Shown here piece by piece: positions 16,011-24,914 of a stretch of DNA of 64,000 nucleotides (position 1 is the stretch's first letter; the number at the start of each line of letters is the position of its first letter). A model generated the notes under the pieces. That model was not told where the DNA came from. It was given only the letters and a program-made list of their open reading frames with translations, and did no database searches. Source of the DNA: Micromonospora sp. 15K316 (lineage in GTDB: Bacteria; Actinomycetota; Actinomycetes; Mycobacteriales; Micromonosporaceae); NCBI RefSeq assembly GCF_004348525.1, contig NZ_SMKG01000002.1, positions 84,898 to 148,897 on the forward strand. Direction: 5' to 3'. The position numbers and the translations under genes were made by a program.

Positions 16011-18499
16011 TGTCGTCCTCCCTCCCCGCGCCCGCCGGGCGGCGGCACAGGTATCTCGGTGGTGTCCTCCGCCTCGGCCCGCCGTACTCCGCTGTAGAGG
16101 CGGGAGAGCATTCCGCCGACCGCGTCCGGGTCCGGGTCGTGCGCCGACGGCCCCGGCTGCGGTCGTACCGACCCGTTCAGCGCCGCGAGCTGCGCCATGG
16201 GCACGCGCGTCGGCAGGCCCCGCGCGTTCACGCCCCCGGTGACCGGGGTCGCGGACGAGGGAGCCGGTCCGGGGACCGGCGACGCCGGCGACGCCGGCCG
16301 TGACCACCAGCCGCCGGCGGGGTCGGTGGTGGTGGGGACGAGCACGTCCTCGGCGCGTACCGGCAGCGGTCGGCGCTGGCGCGGCACCGCGACCGGTCGG
16401 CGTCCCGCCACCGGCAGGTCGACCGCGCCGGCCGCCGGTGCCGCGGCGTAACCGGGCGGCAGCATCCGCGCCGGGAGCGCCGCGTCGAGCTGTTCCGTCG
16501 GCGCCGGGGCGAGCAGCGTGCCCGGCAACCGGAGCACGGCCACCAGGCCCCCCTGCCCGCCGTGCAACCCCACCCGGACGCCGAGCCGGGCCGCCAGGTG
16601 GCTGACCACGAAGAGACCCATCCGCTCGACGGTCGCCACGTCGGCGGCGGGCGGCGTGGCGAGCACGGCGTTCGCCTCGGCCAGCGCGGTCGGGCTCATG
16701 CCCAGGCCCCGGTCGGTGATCTCGATGACGGCGTCCGCTCCGTCGGCGCGGGCGGTCACCGAGACCACGGTGTCGGGCCGGGAGAAGGCGGTGGCGTTCT
16801 CCAACAGCTCGGCGAGCAGGTGCACCAGCTCCCCGACGGCGTGACCGACGACGTGCAGGTCGGCCACCGACTCGTGCCGGACGCGCTGGTACTGCTCGAT
16901 CTCCGCGGCGGCGGCGAGCAGGACGGCACCGAGCCCGACGGGCCGCTGCCACCGGCGGGTGGACTCGCTGCCGGCGAGCACCAGCAGACTCTCGTCGTTA
17001 CGCCGCATGCGGGCGGCCAGGTGGTCCAGCTTGAACAGGTTCTCCAGCTGATCCGGGTCGTTCTCCTCGCGCTCCAGGTCGTCGAGGAGCTCGAGCTGCC
17101 GCTCCACCAGCACCTGGCTACGGCGGGCCAGGTTCACGAACATGGCGTTGACGTTGCGCCGCATCGACGCCTGCTCGACGGCGACGCTCACCGCGCTGCG
17201 GTGCACCGCCACGAAGGCCTCCGCGAGCTCGCCGATCTCGTCCAGCGAGCGGACCACCGCCGGCGCGACCTCGATGTGCGGCACCCCACCGCCGACGGTC
17301 CGCAGCCGGTCCAGAGCGTCCGGCAGCTCCACCTGCGCGATCCGCAGGGCCTGGCTACGCAGCAGGCGCATGGACCTGGCGATCGACCGGCCGATGAGCA
17401 GCGAGATGAGCACCGCGACCAGGAGCACCGCGACGATCCCGCCGGCCACCAGCAGCGTCGTCCGCAGCTGCCCGGTCGCGGCGTCGTCCGCCTGTCGGAC
17501 CGCGTCGGCCAGCACGCTCTCCTCGGCCTGCCGCAGCAGCTCCTGCCGCCGCTCGCTCGCCGCCCACCACTGCGACGCGGGCAGCACGGCGGGCGTCACC
17601 CCGCCGGTGGGCAGGCTGCGCTCCTCCAGCCCGGCGGCCGTGGCGAACGCCGGGTCGACCGACATCCGGTCGTACCGGCGGACCTGTTCGGTGGTGGCCG
17701 CGACCCGGAACGCGCCGAGCGCGGTGAGCTGCTGTGCTCGAAGATCGGAGAGGACGACCTGGTCCTCCGAGCCGTACCGGCCGGCCCGGGCCGCCGCGTA
17801 GAGCTCGGCGCGGATCCGGGAGGCGAGCTCCTTGACGCGAGCGAACTGCACGTACCGCAGCACGGCGTCGCTGAGCGCCGGACGGCCCTGTCCCGGGTTC
17901 GGCTCGGCGAGCAGGTCGAGCAGCGCGCTGACCGCCCGGTGGTAGTTGCTCAGGATGGTGTCGCTGCTGAGCACCGCGGCCGGCACGGCGGGGCGGATGT
18001 AGACGACCCGGTCGTACGCCTCCAGCACCTCGGAGTACGCCACCCGCCAGGACGCGTCCGCGTCGGCCAGCGGCTCCGCCGCCCGGCGCAGGTCCGCGAC
18101 GGCCTGGTCGGTGGCCGCCCGCGACGGCTCCAACTCCTCGATCGCGGCGGTACGGTCGGCCGAGCCCGCCGCCCGGCGAAGCTCGGCGAGCTCACCGGCC
18201 GTGCGGTCGCGCTCCTGCTGGATGCGGTGCACCGCCGTGGTGATCTGCCGACCGATGCCGACCTGCTCGGCGAAGTCGCTGAGCACCGTGGTCTGCCCGA
18301 CCAGGGCGCTGGTCTGCACACCGGCCAGGACCAGGAAGGCCACCGACGGGACCACCAGCACGGTGGCGAGCTTGGTCCGCATCCGCCAGTCGCGCAGCCG
18401 CATCGGCGAGCGCCGTCGGTGCGGCACGACCCGTTCGTCGAATCGACGTCGGTGCTGACCGGCCACCGAGCCGAGCGACGGGCCCGCACCTACGCGCAC
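16007..18499 (-). CDS. cvnA: nitrate/nitrite-sensor-type histidine kinase of a conservon (CvnA)
   Basis: This 830-residue sensor kinase resembles CvnA. After a short basic N-terminus ([20 protein letters not shown]) come a first membrane helix, an extracellular NIT-type sensing domain (~75-350), a second helix ([20 protein letters not shown]), a HAMP-like linker, and a kinase core. In the core, [10 protein letters not shown] and DRGLGMSP are the N and G1 boxes. A Pro/Ala-rich tail of ~200 residues follows, and a canonical phospho-accepting His is not obvious. GTG 18499 was chosen for its GGAGGAGG site. The first Met with family match is at 18403. Confidence 0.85.
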   Translation of the reverse strand: MRVGAGPSLGSVAGQHRRRFDERVVPHRRRSPMRLRDWRMRTKLATVLVVPSVAFLVLAGVQTSALVGQTTVLSDFAEQVGIGRQITTAVHRIQQERDRTAGELAELRRAAGSADRTAAIEELEPSRAATDQAVADLRRAAEPLADADASWRVAYSEVLEAYDRVVYIRPAVPAAVLSSDTILSNYHRAVSALLDLLAEPNPGQGRPALSDAVLRYVQFARVKELASRIRAELYAAARAGRYGSEDQVVLSDLRAQQLTALGAFRVAATTEQVRRYDRMSVDPAFATAAGLEERSLPTGGVTPAVLPASQWWAASERRQELLRQAEESVLADAVRQADDAATGQLRTTLLVAGGIVAVLLVAVLISLLIGRSIARSMRLLRSQALRIAQVELPDALDRLRTVGGGVPHIEVAPAVVRSLDEIGELAEAFVAVHRSAVSVAVEQASMRRNVNAMFVNLARRSQVLVERQLELLDDLEREENDPDQLENLFKLDHLAARMRRNDESLLVLAGSESTRRWQRPVGLGAVLLAAAAEIEQYQRVRHESVADLHVVGHAVGELVHLLAELLENATAFSRPDTVVSVTARADGADAVIEITDRGLGMSPTALAEANAVLATPPAADVATVERMGLFVVSHLAARLGVRVGLHGGQGGLVAVLRLPGTLLAPAPTEQLDAALPARMLPPGYAAAPAAGAVDLPVAGRRPVAVPRQRRPLPVRAEDVLVPTTTDPAGGWWSRPASPASPVPGPAPSSATPVTGGVNARGLPTRVPMAQLAALNGSVRPQPGPSAHDPDPDAVGGMLSRLYSGVRRAEAEDTTEIPVPPPGGRGEGGRQ

Positions 18500-18596
18500 G
18501 CTGCCTCCTCCTCCCCTCGCGTCCACCGCGACCGGGGAGCGGAGTCCATCCAACCAGGCGCGGGAGCGGTGTCAACGGCTCGAGCGCCACGGAGGT

Positions 18597-20009
18597 TCAG
18601 GAAGAATACGGTGGGCGGGACCGACCTGTCGTGGTCGGTGAGATCAATTCATCCGTCCGGCCGATGTCGGCCAACTCGACGGCCACCTCGAACCGTCCCA
18701 ATGCGACAAGCGCCGCTCCCGTCGCCCCGATCTCCGGATTCCGCTGGTGGGACACGGCTCGCGGGGCGAGCGCGGCGGCGAACGCCTGCCGCCACCAGAC
18801 CGACGCGGCCATCGCCCCGCCGCCCAGCACCACCGCCACCTGCCTGTCGACAGTGGACTCCAGCACGTCGAGGTCCCGCGCCACCAGCTCGCAGAGGCCC
18901 TGCATGAGCCCGGCCAGGATGTCCACCGCCGTGGTGCCGAAGCTCAACCCGCGCAGTTCGCCGCTGCCGGCCGGCGCCAGCCCCGGCGGCCGGTCGCCGC
19001 CGTAGCGGGGGTCGGCCGGACGGCCCCCGCCGGGCGGTATCAGCGCCAACGCCGCGTCCAGCTCCGCCCCGCCGGGCAACCGCAGCTCCCGGTTGGCCCA
19101 GGCGAAGAGGTTCCCACCGGAGGAGTACGCGGCCCCGGTCACCACGTGGTCGTGGTCGACGCGGTAGCGCCAGAGCCGCTCCGGCAGCCGGGGCAGCTCC
19201 TGCCCGGCCGGCACCCGTTGCATCAACCGCACGGCCGCGGAGGTGCCGACGGTCACCGCCGCCCGGCTCGGTTCGACACACCCCGAGCCGACGTTCGACG
19301 CCCCGCCGTCACCCACCACCGCCGTCCAGCCGACCCCGGCCAACGCCGGCCACCGCTTCGCCCGGTCGGGTCGGAGCCGCCCGCGCCACTGCATCGGGGC
19401 GAGCTCCGGCAGTTCGCCGGGGCGCGCGCCGGCCAGCCCGAGCGCCTCGTCGTCCCAGGTGAGCGTCCGCAGGTCGAGCAGCCCGGTGCCGGACGCCTGG
19501 GAGATCGACATCGGCGCCGCTTCGAGCAGCTGACCCAGTACGTACTCGACCAGCCCGGCGAAGCGCGCCACCCGGCTGCCGGTCCGCTCGCGCAGCCACG
19601 GCAACCGCATCGACCAGTAGCCGCGGTGCCACCAGGTGCCGGTGCGCTGGTGGTAGTCGTCGGGGTCGGCCGGACCCGTCATCGACGCCGGCGCCATCGG
19701 CCGGGTGTCGAGCCAGGTGAGCGCCGGCCCGAGCGGGTCGCCGGCGGCGTCCAGCGGGACCACCGAGTGCCACTGCCCGGAGACCGCCACCAGCTCGACG
19801 TCGCGCAGGTGCCCCAACCCGGCGAGCTCGTCGAGGCACTCGACCAGGCAGGCGACGTAGTCCGGCCCTTCCAGCGTCCCGGTGCCGTCGTCGCCGACGG
19901 CCAGGCTGACCTTGCGCCGCGCCAGGGCGCCGGGCACGGGCTGCGTCTCGTCGTCGAGCACCAGCCCGCGAACCGACGAGGTGCCCAGGTCGAGCGCGAG
20001 AATGTTCAT
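18597..20009 (-). CDS. FGGY-family carbohydrate kinase (gluconokinase-like)
   Basis: This 470-residue sugar kinase of the FGGY family phosphorylates a sugar or sugar acid with ATP. The N-terminal phosphate-1 motif (LALDLGTSSVRGLV) starts at residue 4, the substrate/ATP region GDGGASNVGSG lies mid-protein, and the adenosine motif VVLGGGAMAASVWW follows at ~395. Overall it is closest to gluconokinase/xylulokinase-like proteins. The acceptor sugar cannot be fixed from sequence. The gene is separate from any sugar transporter and divergent from the trpEG unit. Confidence 0.85.
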   Translation of the reverse strand: MNILALDLGTSSVRGLVLDDETQPVPGALARRKVSLAVGDDGTGTLEGPDYVACLVECLDELAGLGHLRDVELVAVSGQWHSVVPLDAAGDPLGPALTWLDTRPMAPASMTGPADPDDYHQRTGTWWHRGYWSMRLPWLRERTGSRVARFAGLVEYVLGQLLEAAPMSISQASGTGLLDLRTLTWDDEALGLAGARPGELPELAPMQWRGRLRPDRAKRWPALAGVGWTAVVGDGGASNVGSGCVEPSRAAVTVGTSAAVRLMQRVPAGQELPRLPERLWRYRVDHDHVVTGAAYSSGGNLFAWANRELRLPGGAELDAALALIPPGGGRPADPRYGGDRPPGLAPAGSGELRGLSFGTTAVDILAGLMQGLCELVARDLDVLESTVDRQVAVVLGGGAMAASVWWRQAFAAALAPRAVSHQRNPEIGATGAALVALGRFEVAVELADIGRTDELISPTTTGRSRPPYSS

Positions 20010-20099
20010 CGCCGGTCAAATTACCCGCTGTACGTCCGGCGCAGGCATCGGTCGGGTGAGGCGTACGCGGATCGGCTTCCGCGCGGGCCCGGCAACCCG

Positions 20100-20105
20100 T
20101 AGGGT
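20100..20105 (+). promoter_or_regulatory. -10 box for the trpEG leader transcript
   Basis: TAGGGT ends 6 nt before the leader-peptide ATG at 20112, so the transcript probably begins at or next to the ATG. No good -35 is visible. Confidence 0.45.
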
Positions 20106-20111
20106 GGGCCC

Positions 20112-20171
20112 ATGCTCGCGCACCTCACCTGCTGGTGGCCCGCCGACCCGGCGGCCATCCTCCGCGCGTAG
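20112..20171 (+). CDS. trpL: trp operon leader peptide
   Basis: This 19-residue ORF (MLAHLTCWWPADPAAILRA) has tandem Trp codons (TGGTGG) at positions 8-9. It lies 91 bp upstream of an anthranilate synthase gene and is followed by strong alternative hairpins. This is the layout of ribosome-mediated trp attenuation: when charged tRNA-Trp is scarce, the ribosome stalls at the Trp codons and the downstream gene is read. Streptomyces trpE genes have similar leaders. The message may be leaderless. Confidence 0.85.
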   Translation: MLAHLTCWWPADPAAILRA

Positions 20172-20203
20172 CTTCCCACGCGGCCGCCTGTCGAGGCGGT
20201 CGC
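20147..20203 (+). promoter_or_regulatory. trp attenuator hairpins
   Basis: A perfect-length stem at 20180-20189 with 20194-20203 (10 bp, one G-T pair, GTCG loop) lies just after the leader stop. Within and after the Trp codons another stem (CCGCC/GGCGG, about 20141-20155) can form and would compete for the leader region. The U-tract expected of an enterobacterial attenuator is absent, as in other actinomycetes. Confidence 0.65.
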
Positions 20204-20262
20204 CGGATCTCCCAGAGCCCCCGGTCCGCCCGCACCGGGCGACCCCGGCCCAGGAGAATCCG

Positions 20263-22197
20263 ATGACCCACCTGCACGACCTGCTCGCCGCGGTCTCCGC
20301 CGGCGCCGACCCGGGCCCGTTCGCGCTGGTCCGCCGCGCCGATGCCGACCGGTTGGAGCTGTTCACCGGCCCGGTCCGCACGGTCGACCGGCTCGCCGAC
20401 ATCCCCCTGCCCGAGGGTGCGCCCGGCCCGCGCACCCTGGCGCTGGTGCCCTACCGGCAGATCACCGAACGCGGCTTCGCCTGCGTCGACGATGGGATGC
20501 CGCTGGAGTGCCTGGAGATCTCACGGCACGAGCGGATCGGCCTGACCGAGGCCCTGGCGGCCCTCCCCGACCGCCCGGTGCGCACCAGCGGCGCGGCCTT
20601 CGACATCACCGACGAGGCATACGCCGCCGCGGTCGAGCGGGTGCTCGCCGAGGAGATCGGCCGGGGCGAGGGCGCCAACTTCGTCATCCACCGCACGCTG
20701 ACCGCCACCGTGCAGGATCCGCCCCTGGTGGCCGCGTTCGCGGCGCTGCGCCGGCTGCTGCTGGCCGAGCGCGGCGCCTACTGGACCTTCGTGGTGTACA
20801 CCGGCGACCGGGTGCTGGTGGGCGTGAGCCCGGAACGGCACGTCAGCGTCGACGACGGCCTGGTGATGATGAACCCGATCAGCGGCACGTTCCGGCACGG
20901 CGGCGCCGAACCGGACCCCGCCGCGCTGCTGCGCTTCCTCGCCGACCGGAAGGAGATCGAGGAGCTCTACATGGTTCTCGACGAGGAGCTGAAGATGATG
21001 GCCTCCGTCGCCGAGGACGGCGGGCAGGTGGTCGGCCCGTACCTGAAGGAGATGTCCCACCTGGCGCACACCGAGTACCTGCTCGCCGGCCGGAGCACCC
21101 GTGACGTGCGGGACGTGCTGCGGGAGACGATGTTCGCGCCGACGGTCACCGGCAGCCCGATGGAGAACGCCTGCCGGGTGATCGCCCGGCACGAGCGCAC
21201 CGGGCGGCGCTACTACGCCGGAGTGCTGGCCCTGCTCGGCCACGACGACGCCGGCCGGCAGACCCTGGACGCGCCGATCCTGATCCGCACCGCCGAGATC
21301 TCCCCCGACGGGGCGCTGCGGGTCCCGGTCGGCGCCACGCTCGTCCGGCACTCCTCCGCGGCCGGCGAGGTGGCGGAGACGCACGCGAAGGCCGCCGGTG
21401 TGCTGGCCGCGCTCGGACTCGGCCCGCAGGCGGCCCGGACCGCCCGGGGGCCGGTGCCGCGGCTGGCCGACGACCCGCGGGTACGCGCCGCGCTCGCCGC
21501 GCGAAACGCGCCGCTGGCCCGGTTCTGGCTGGACCAGCGGGCCCCGGGTGCCGGTGCGCTGCCGGCGTTGGCCGGGCGCTCGGCGCTGATCGTCGACGGT
21601 GAGGACACCTTCACGGGCATGCTGGCCCACCAGTTGCGGGCGCTCGGCCTGGCCGTGACCGTACGGCCGTGGCACGCGCCCGGCCCGCCGGACGGGTACG
21701 ACGTGGTGGTGGTCGGCCCGGGCCCGGGTGACCCGGGCAGCACGACCGAGCCGAAGATGCTGGCCCTGCGCGGGCTGCTGGCCGGGCTGCTGGCCGCCGG
21801 ACGACCGACCCTCGCGGTCTGCCTGGGGCACCAGTTGCTGGCCGGGCTGCTGGGGCTGCCGCTGCACCAGCGGATCGCCCCCTACCAGGGGCTTCAGCAG
21901 GAGGTCGACGTCTTCGGCACGCCCCGCCGGGTGGGTTTCTACGCCACCTTCACCGCACGCGCCGGGGCCGACGATCTGCACACCCCGTACGGCCGGGTGG
22001 AGCTGGCGCGCGACCAGTCGGACGGCGCGGTGCACGCGCTGCGCGGGCCGGGCTTCGCCGGGGTGCAGTTCCACCCGGAGTCGGTGCTCAGCCCGGACGG
22101 GCTGACGGTGCTGGCCGAACTGCTGCCGGCGCTGCTGCCGGCCGCCGGTCGGCTCGGACCGACGGGCGTGACCCGATCCGCGGCCGAGCCGGCCTAG
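20263..22197 (+). CDS. trpEG: anthranilate synthase, TrpE-TrpG fusion
   Basis: This 644-residue fused enzyme makes anthranilate from chorismate and glutamine. Residues ~1-430 are the chorismate-binding component I (EIGRGEGANFVI, MNPISGTFRHGG, EELKMMASVAEDGGQVVGP). Residues ~445-630 are a class I glutamine amidotransferase with nucleophile Cys520 (CLGHQ) and triad His604/Glu606 (HPES). Size and layout match the TrpE(G)/PhzE-like fusions of actinomycetes. The Trp-codon leader upstream argues for primary tryptophan synthesis rather than phenazine formation. The ATG at 20263 has a CAGGAGAA site. Confidence 0.9.
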   Translation: MTHLHDLLAAVSAGADPGPFALVRRADADRLELFTGPVRTVDRLADIPLPEGAPGPRTLALVPYRQITERGFACVDDGMPLECLEISRHERIGLTEALAALPDRPVRTSGAAFDITDEAYAAAVERVLAEEIGRGEGANFVIHRTLTATVQDPPLVAAFAALRRLLLAERGAYWTFVVYTGDRVLVGVSPERHVSVDDGLVMMNPISGTFRHGGAEPDPAALLRFLADRKEIEELYMVLDEELKMMASVAEDGGQVVGPYLKEMSHLAHTEYLLAGRSTRDVRDVLRETMFAPTVTGSPMENACRVIARHERTGRRYYAGVLALLGHDDAGRQTLDAPILIRTAEISPDGALRVPVGATLVRHSSAAGEVAETHAKAAGVLAALGLGPQAARTARGPVPRLADDPRVRAALAARNAPLARFWLDQRAPGAGALPALAGRSALIVDGEDTFTGMLAHQLRALGLAVTVRPWHAPGPPDGYDVVVVGPGPGDPGSTTEPKMLALRGLLAGLLAAGRPTLAVCLGHQLLAGLLGLPLHQRIAPYQGLQQEVDVFGTPRRVGFYATFTARAGADDLHTPYGRVELARDQSDGAVHALRGPGFAGVQFHPESVLSPDGLTVLAELLPALLPAAGRLGPTGVTRSAAEPA

Positions 22198-22210
22198 CGG
22201 TGGTGCCGGC

Positions 22211-22236
22211 GGCCGGGCGGTGGCTTCCGCCGGGCC
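22211..22236. terminator. hairpin between trpEG and wrbA
   Basis: GGCC-G-GGCGG (22211-22220) pairs with CCGCC-G-GGCC (22227-22236), with one internal G-G mismatch and a 6-nt loop. The flanking genes converge. Confidence 0.55.
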
Positions 22237-22260
22237 GACCGCCGGGTCACCGGTGACGAC

Positions 22261-22878
22261 TCAACCGGCGAGGCCCTTCTTCACGGCGGCGCCGATCTGG
22301 ACCGCGCGCCGGGCGGTCAGCGCGGTCGCGGTCAGGGCGATGTCGTCCGGTGCGGTCTCGCCGTTGTTGCTGGTGTGCGAGGCGCCGTAGGGGTTTCCCG
22401 CGATGAACTGGCTGGTGTCGGTGTAACCGGGGGTCACCACGATGCCGCCCCAGTGGTAGAAGACCGAGAAGAGCGACGTCAGCGTGGTCTCCTGGCCGCC
22501 GTGGCTGGTCCCCGTCGTGCAGAACGCCGAGCAGACCTTGTTGACCAGACCGCCCTGCGACCAGAGCGGGCCGGTGGTGTCGATGAACTGTTTGAGCTGC
22601 GCGGCGACCACGCCGTACCGGGTCGGCGACCCGAAGATCAACACGTCTGCCCAGGAGAGGTCGTCGACCATCGCCTCGGGGACGTCCTGGGTCTCGAGGT
22701 GGTGGGCGTGCCAGCCGGAGTTGGAGCGGATCGCCTCGTCGGGCGCGAGCTCGCGCACCTTGCGCAGACGCACCTCGGCGCCCGCATCGCCGGCGGCCTC
22801 GCAGGCGGCCTGCGCCATCTGATAGGTGGTGCCGGTGGCGCTGTAGTAGATCACCGCTACCTTGACCCGGTCAGCCAT
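22261..22878 (-). CDS. wrbA: NAD(P)H:quinone oxidoreductase WrbA
   Basis: This 205-residue flavodoxin-fold quinone reductase reduces quinones by two electrons using FMN and NAD(P)H. The FMN phosphate loop YYSATGTTYQMA is at ~11-22. The FGSPTRYGVVAAQLKQFID segment (~82-100) and the TGTSHGGQETTL segment (~122-133) are WrbA hallmarks. Start and length agree with the family, and a GGAAGGGG site precedes the ATG. Confidence 0.94.
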   Translation of the reverse strand: MADRVKVAVIYYSATGTTYQMAQAACEAAGDAGAEVRLRKVRELAPDEAIRSNSGWHAHHLETQDVPEAMVDDLSWADVLIFGSPTRYGVVAAQLKQFIDTTGPLWSQGGLVNKVCSAFCTTGTSHGGQETTLTSLFSVFYHWGGIVVTPGYTDTSQFIAGNPYGASHTSNNGETAPDDIALTATALTARRAVQIGAAVKKGLAG

Positions 22879-23019
22879 CGGAACGTCCCCTTCCCTGTGT
22901 CAGCTCCGGCGACTACCCGTCACCTTCTGCGACAAACGTCCCCGAGCGGCTCCGATCCGCCGGGGTCCGCGCGCGGCGCGGGAAGTGGATTCGGGTCTCG
23001 CTCGGGGCGAGCGACGGGG

Positions 23020-23059
23020 GATCGCGCTCCGCCGGCCCGGAGGCCGGCGGAGCGCGATC
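23020..23059 (-). terminator. 18-bp perfect hairpin
   Basis: The arms 23020-23037 and 23042-23059 pair without mismatch around the loop CGGA. The hairpin lies 58 bp past the end of the DUF4190 gene (minus strand) and upstream of wrbA, so it should end the DUF4190 transcript. It is the longest perfect stem in the window that I noticed. Confidence 0.75.
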
Positions 23060-23116
23060 GGGGCGGCCGGCGTCACCGTACGGCGGCGCCGGCCGCCCGC
23101 CCGTCCCCGTTCCGGG

Positions 23117-23500
23117 TCACGAGACCCGATTACGCAGGTCGTCGACCTGCTCCTGCAGTCGGTCCGCCGCTCCCTGGTTGTTGAGGAACGTCGCGACCCC
23201 CGCGATGAACACCAGACCGAGGATCAACGCGATGATGCTGAGTGTGAGGCCGCCGATGGTCACACCCCGACCGGTCACGCCCGGCCGCTTGGCCATCTGG
23301 AGCCCGAAGACGCCGACGATGATCCCGATGATGCCGAGAATGATCCCGGCCCAGGCGAGGATTGCCGTCAGCGTGCACACCAGGGCGGACACGCCGAACA
23401 CCAGCGCGAAGGTCGCGGCGGTGCTGGTCTTGGCTGGGGTGCGATCGGCCCGGGACCGGGCCGGCGCGCCGCCCCGCATCGGCTCGCTGGACGCAGTCAT
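23117..23500 (-). CDS. DUF4190 membrane protein
   Basis: This 127-residue protein has a polar N-terminus of ~27 residues and two to three hydrophobic helices of the DUF4190 type (LVFGVSALVCTLTAILAWAG, IILGIIGIIVGVFGLQMAKR, LTLSIIALILGLVFIAGVAT). A short C-terminal amphipathic segment (NNQGAADRLQEQVDDLRNRV) is likely helical or coiled-coil. The ATG has AAGGGAGA. It is probably a small cytoplasmic-membrane protein of unknown role. Confidence 0.82.
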   Translation of the reverse strand: MTASSEPMRGGAPARSRADRTPAKTSTAATFALVFGVSALVCTLTAILAWAGIILGIIGIIVGVFGLQMAKRPGVTGRGVTIGGLTLSIIALILGLVFIAGVATFLNNQGAADRLQEQVDDLRNRVS

Positions 23501-23641
23501 GGCTCTCCCTTCCGCACGCGCGGCGCGCGTACTTGCGCCGTCGCATCCCCGCTCCCCGGACCGTTATGCCTGGCCGTGCCGACGGCGCGAAGCTGTCGGT
23601 GGCCGCGCCTAGACTGACGCGCGACCGGTGGAGGGGATCCG

Positions 23642-24736
23642 ATGCGGCTGACCACGAGCGAGGCGCTGGCCCGGCGGATGGCCAGTCTCCTGCTGCCCCC
23701 ACGGCTCGGCGGGCGGCCGGGCACGGTGGCCGAGGTGGTCGAGTGGTTCGGGGCCATGCAAGCGCAGGATGTGGCCAGTGGGCTCTGGTCGCTCGGGGCC
23801 CGGCTGCCCACCCACACCCTGGCCGACGTGCAGGCCGCGCTGGAACGGCGGGAAGCGCTGCGCACCTGGCCCATGCGGGGCACGGTCCATCTCGTCCCGT
23901 CCCGCGACGCCCGCTGGATGCTGGAACTCACCGGCGTCCGCTCCTTGTCAGGCGCGGCGACGCGACGGGCCGCCCTCGGCATCGACGAGACCGACGCGGA
24001 GCGGGCGGTGGAGGTGCTCGGCACCGCGCTGGCCGGCGGCGGGCGGCTCACCCGGGCCCGCTGCCTGGAGACGTTGAACGCCGCCGGCATCGGCACCGAC
24101 GGCCAGCGCGGCTACCACCTGCTCTGGTATGCGAGCGTGCGTGGCGTGACCTGCGTCGCGCCGAACGTCGGCACGGAGCAGACCTTCGCGCTGCTGGACG
24201 AGTGGGCGCCCGACCCGCGCCGGCCCGAACGGGACGAGGCGCTCGCGATCCTCGCCCACCGCTACGTCCGCTCACACGGCCCGGTGACCGCCCGCGAGTT
24301 CGCGGGCTGGACGGGGCTGACCCTCACCGACGCCCGACGCGGGTTCGCGGCTGCCGGTGACGCCCTGACCGCCGTGACCGTCGACGGGGAGGAGATGCTT
24401 GTCGACGCGGCGCTGCCGGACACCGCCCCGGCTCCGGTCGACGACGTGCTGGCGCTGCCCGGCTTCGACGAGTACCTGCTGGGCTACAAGGACCGCTCGC
24501 TCATGCTCGATCCGGCCCACCGCGCCGCGATCATCCCCGGCAACAACGGCGTCTTCCAGCCCACGATCGTGTCCGGCGGGCGCGTGGTGGGCACGTGGCG
24601 GCGAACAATCGGCAAGACCCAGGTGAAGATCGGCGTGACGCCGCTGGCGACGGTGGACCGCCCCCGGGCGGAACAGGCGCTCACCCGCTACGCCGAGTTC
24701 CTCGGCCTGCCGCTGCGGGTCGACTGGCTCGCCTGA
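23642..24736 (+). CDS. winged-helix DNA-binding domain protein (HTH_42)
   Basis: This 364-residue protein of the HTH_42/YcaQ-like family includes DNA glycosylases acting on interstrand crosslinks and alkylated bases. The family's QxQ motif appears as MQAQD near residue 39. LRTWPMRGTVHLV, HGPVTAREFAGWTGL and FDEYLLGYKDRS are conserved blocks. It is single-copy, with GGAGGGGATCC before the ATG. Glycosylase activity is an inference from family membership. Confidence 0.82.
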   Translation: MRLTTSEALARRMASLLLPPRLGGRPGTVAEVVEWFGAMQAQDVASGLWSLGARLPTHTLADVQAALERREALRTWPMRGTVHLVPSRDARWMLELTGVRSLSGAATRRAALGIDETDAERAVEVLGTALAGGGRLTRARCLETLNAAGIGTDGQRGYHLLWYASVRGVTCVAPNVGTEQTFALLDEWAPDPRRPERDEALAILAHRYVRSHGPVTAREFAGWTGLTLTDARRGFAAAGDALTAVTVDGEEMLVDAALPDTAPAPVDDVLALPGFDEYLLGYKDRSLMLDPAHRAAIIPGNNGVFQPTIVSGGRVVGTWRRTIGKTQVKIGVTPLATVDRPRAEQALTRYAEFLGLPLRVDWLA

Positions 24737-24865
24737 CGCTGTCGACGGCTCGAACCCGCCCACGCTCGGCGCTCGGCGCTCGGAAACATGCCGGCCCCCG
24801 AGCGCGGGCTGCTCGACCGGCCCGGAGAGCACCGCCCCAGCCCGCTGCCGGGCCGAGAGGACCGG

Positions 24866-24898
24866 CGGGCCGGCGAGGTGGACTCCCCCGCCGGCCCG
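24866..24898. terminator. hairpin terminator for the sug operon and the HTH_42 gene
   Basis: A 10-bp stem pairs CGGGCCGGCG (24866-24875) with CGCCGGCCCG (24889-24898). It lies just after sugC and between convergent genes. Confidence 0.65.
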
Positions 24899-24914
24899 TG
24901 TCACGCGACCACGC

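Noticed and set aside
20263..22197. Phenazine biosynthesis (phzE)
   Set aside because: The protein is PhzE-like in layout, but no other phz genes are present and a Trp-codon leader controls it, so tryptophan synthesis is the better reading.
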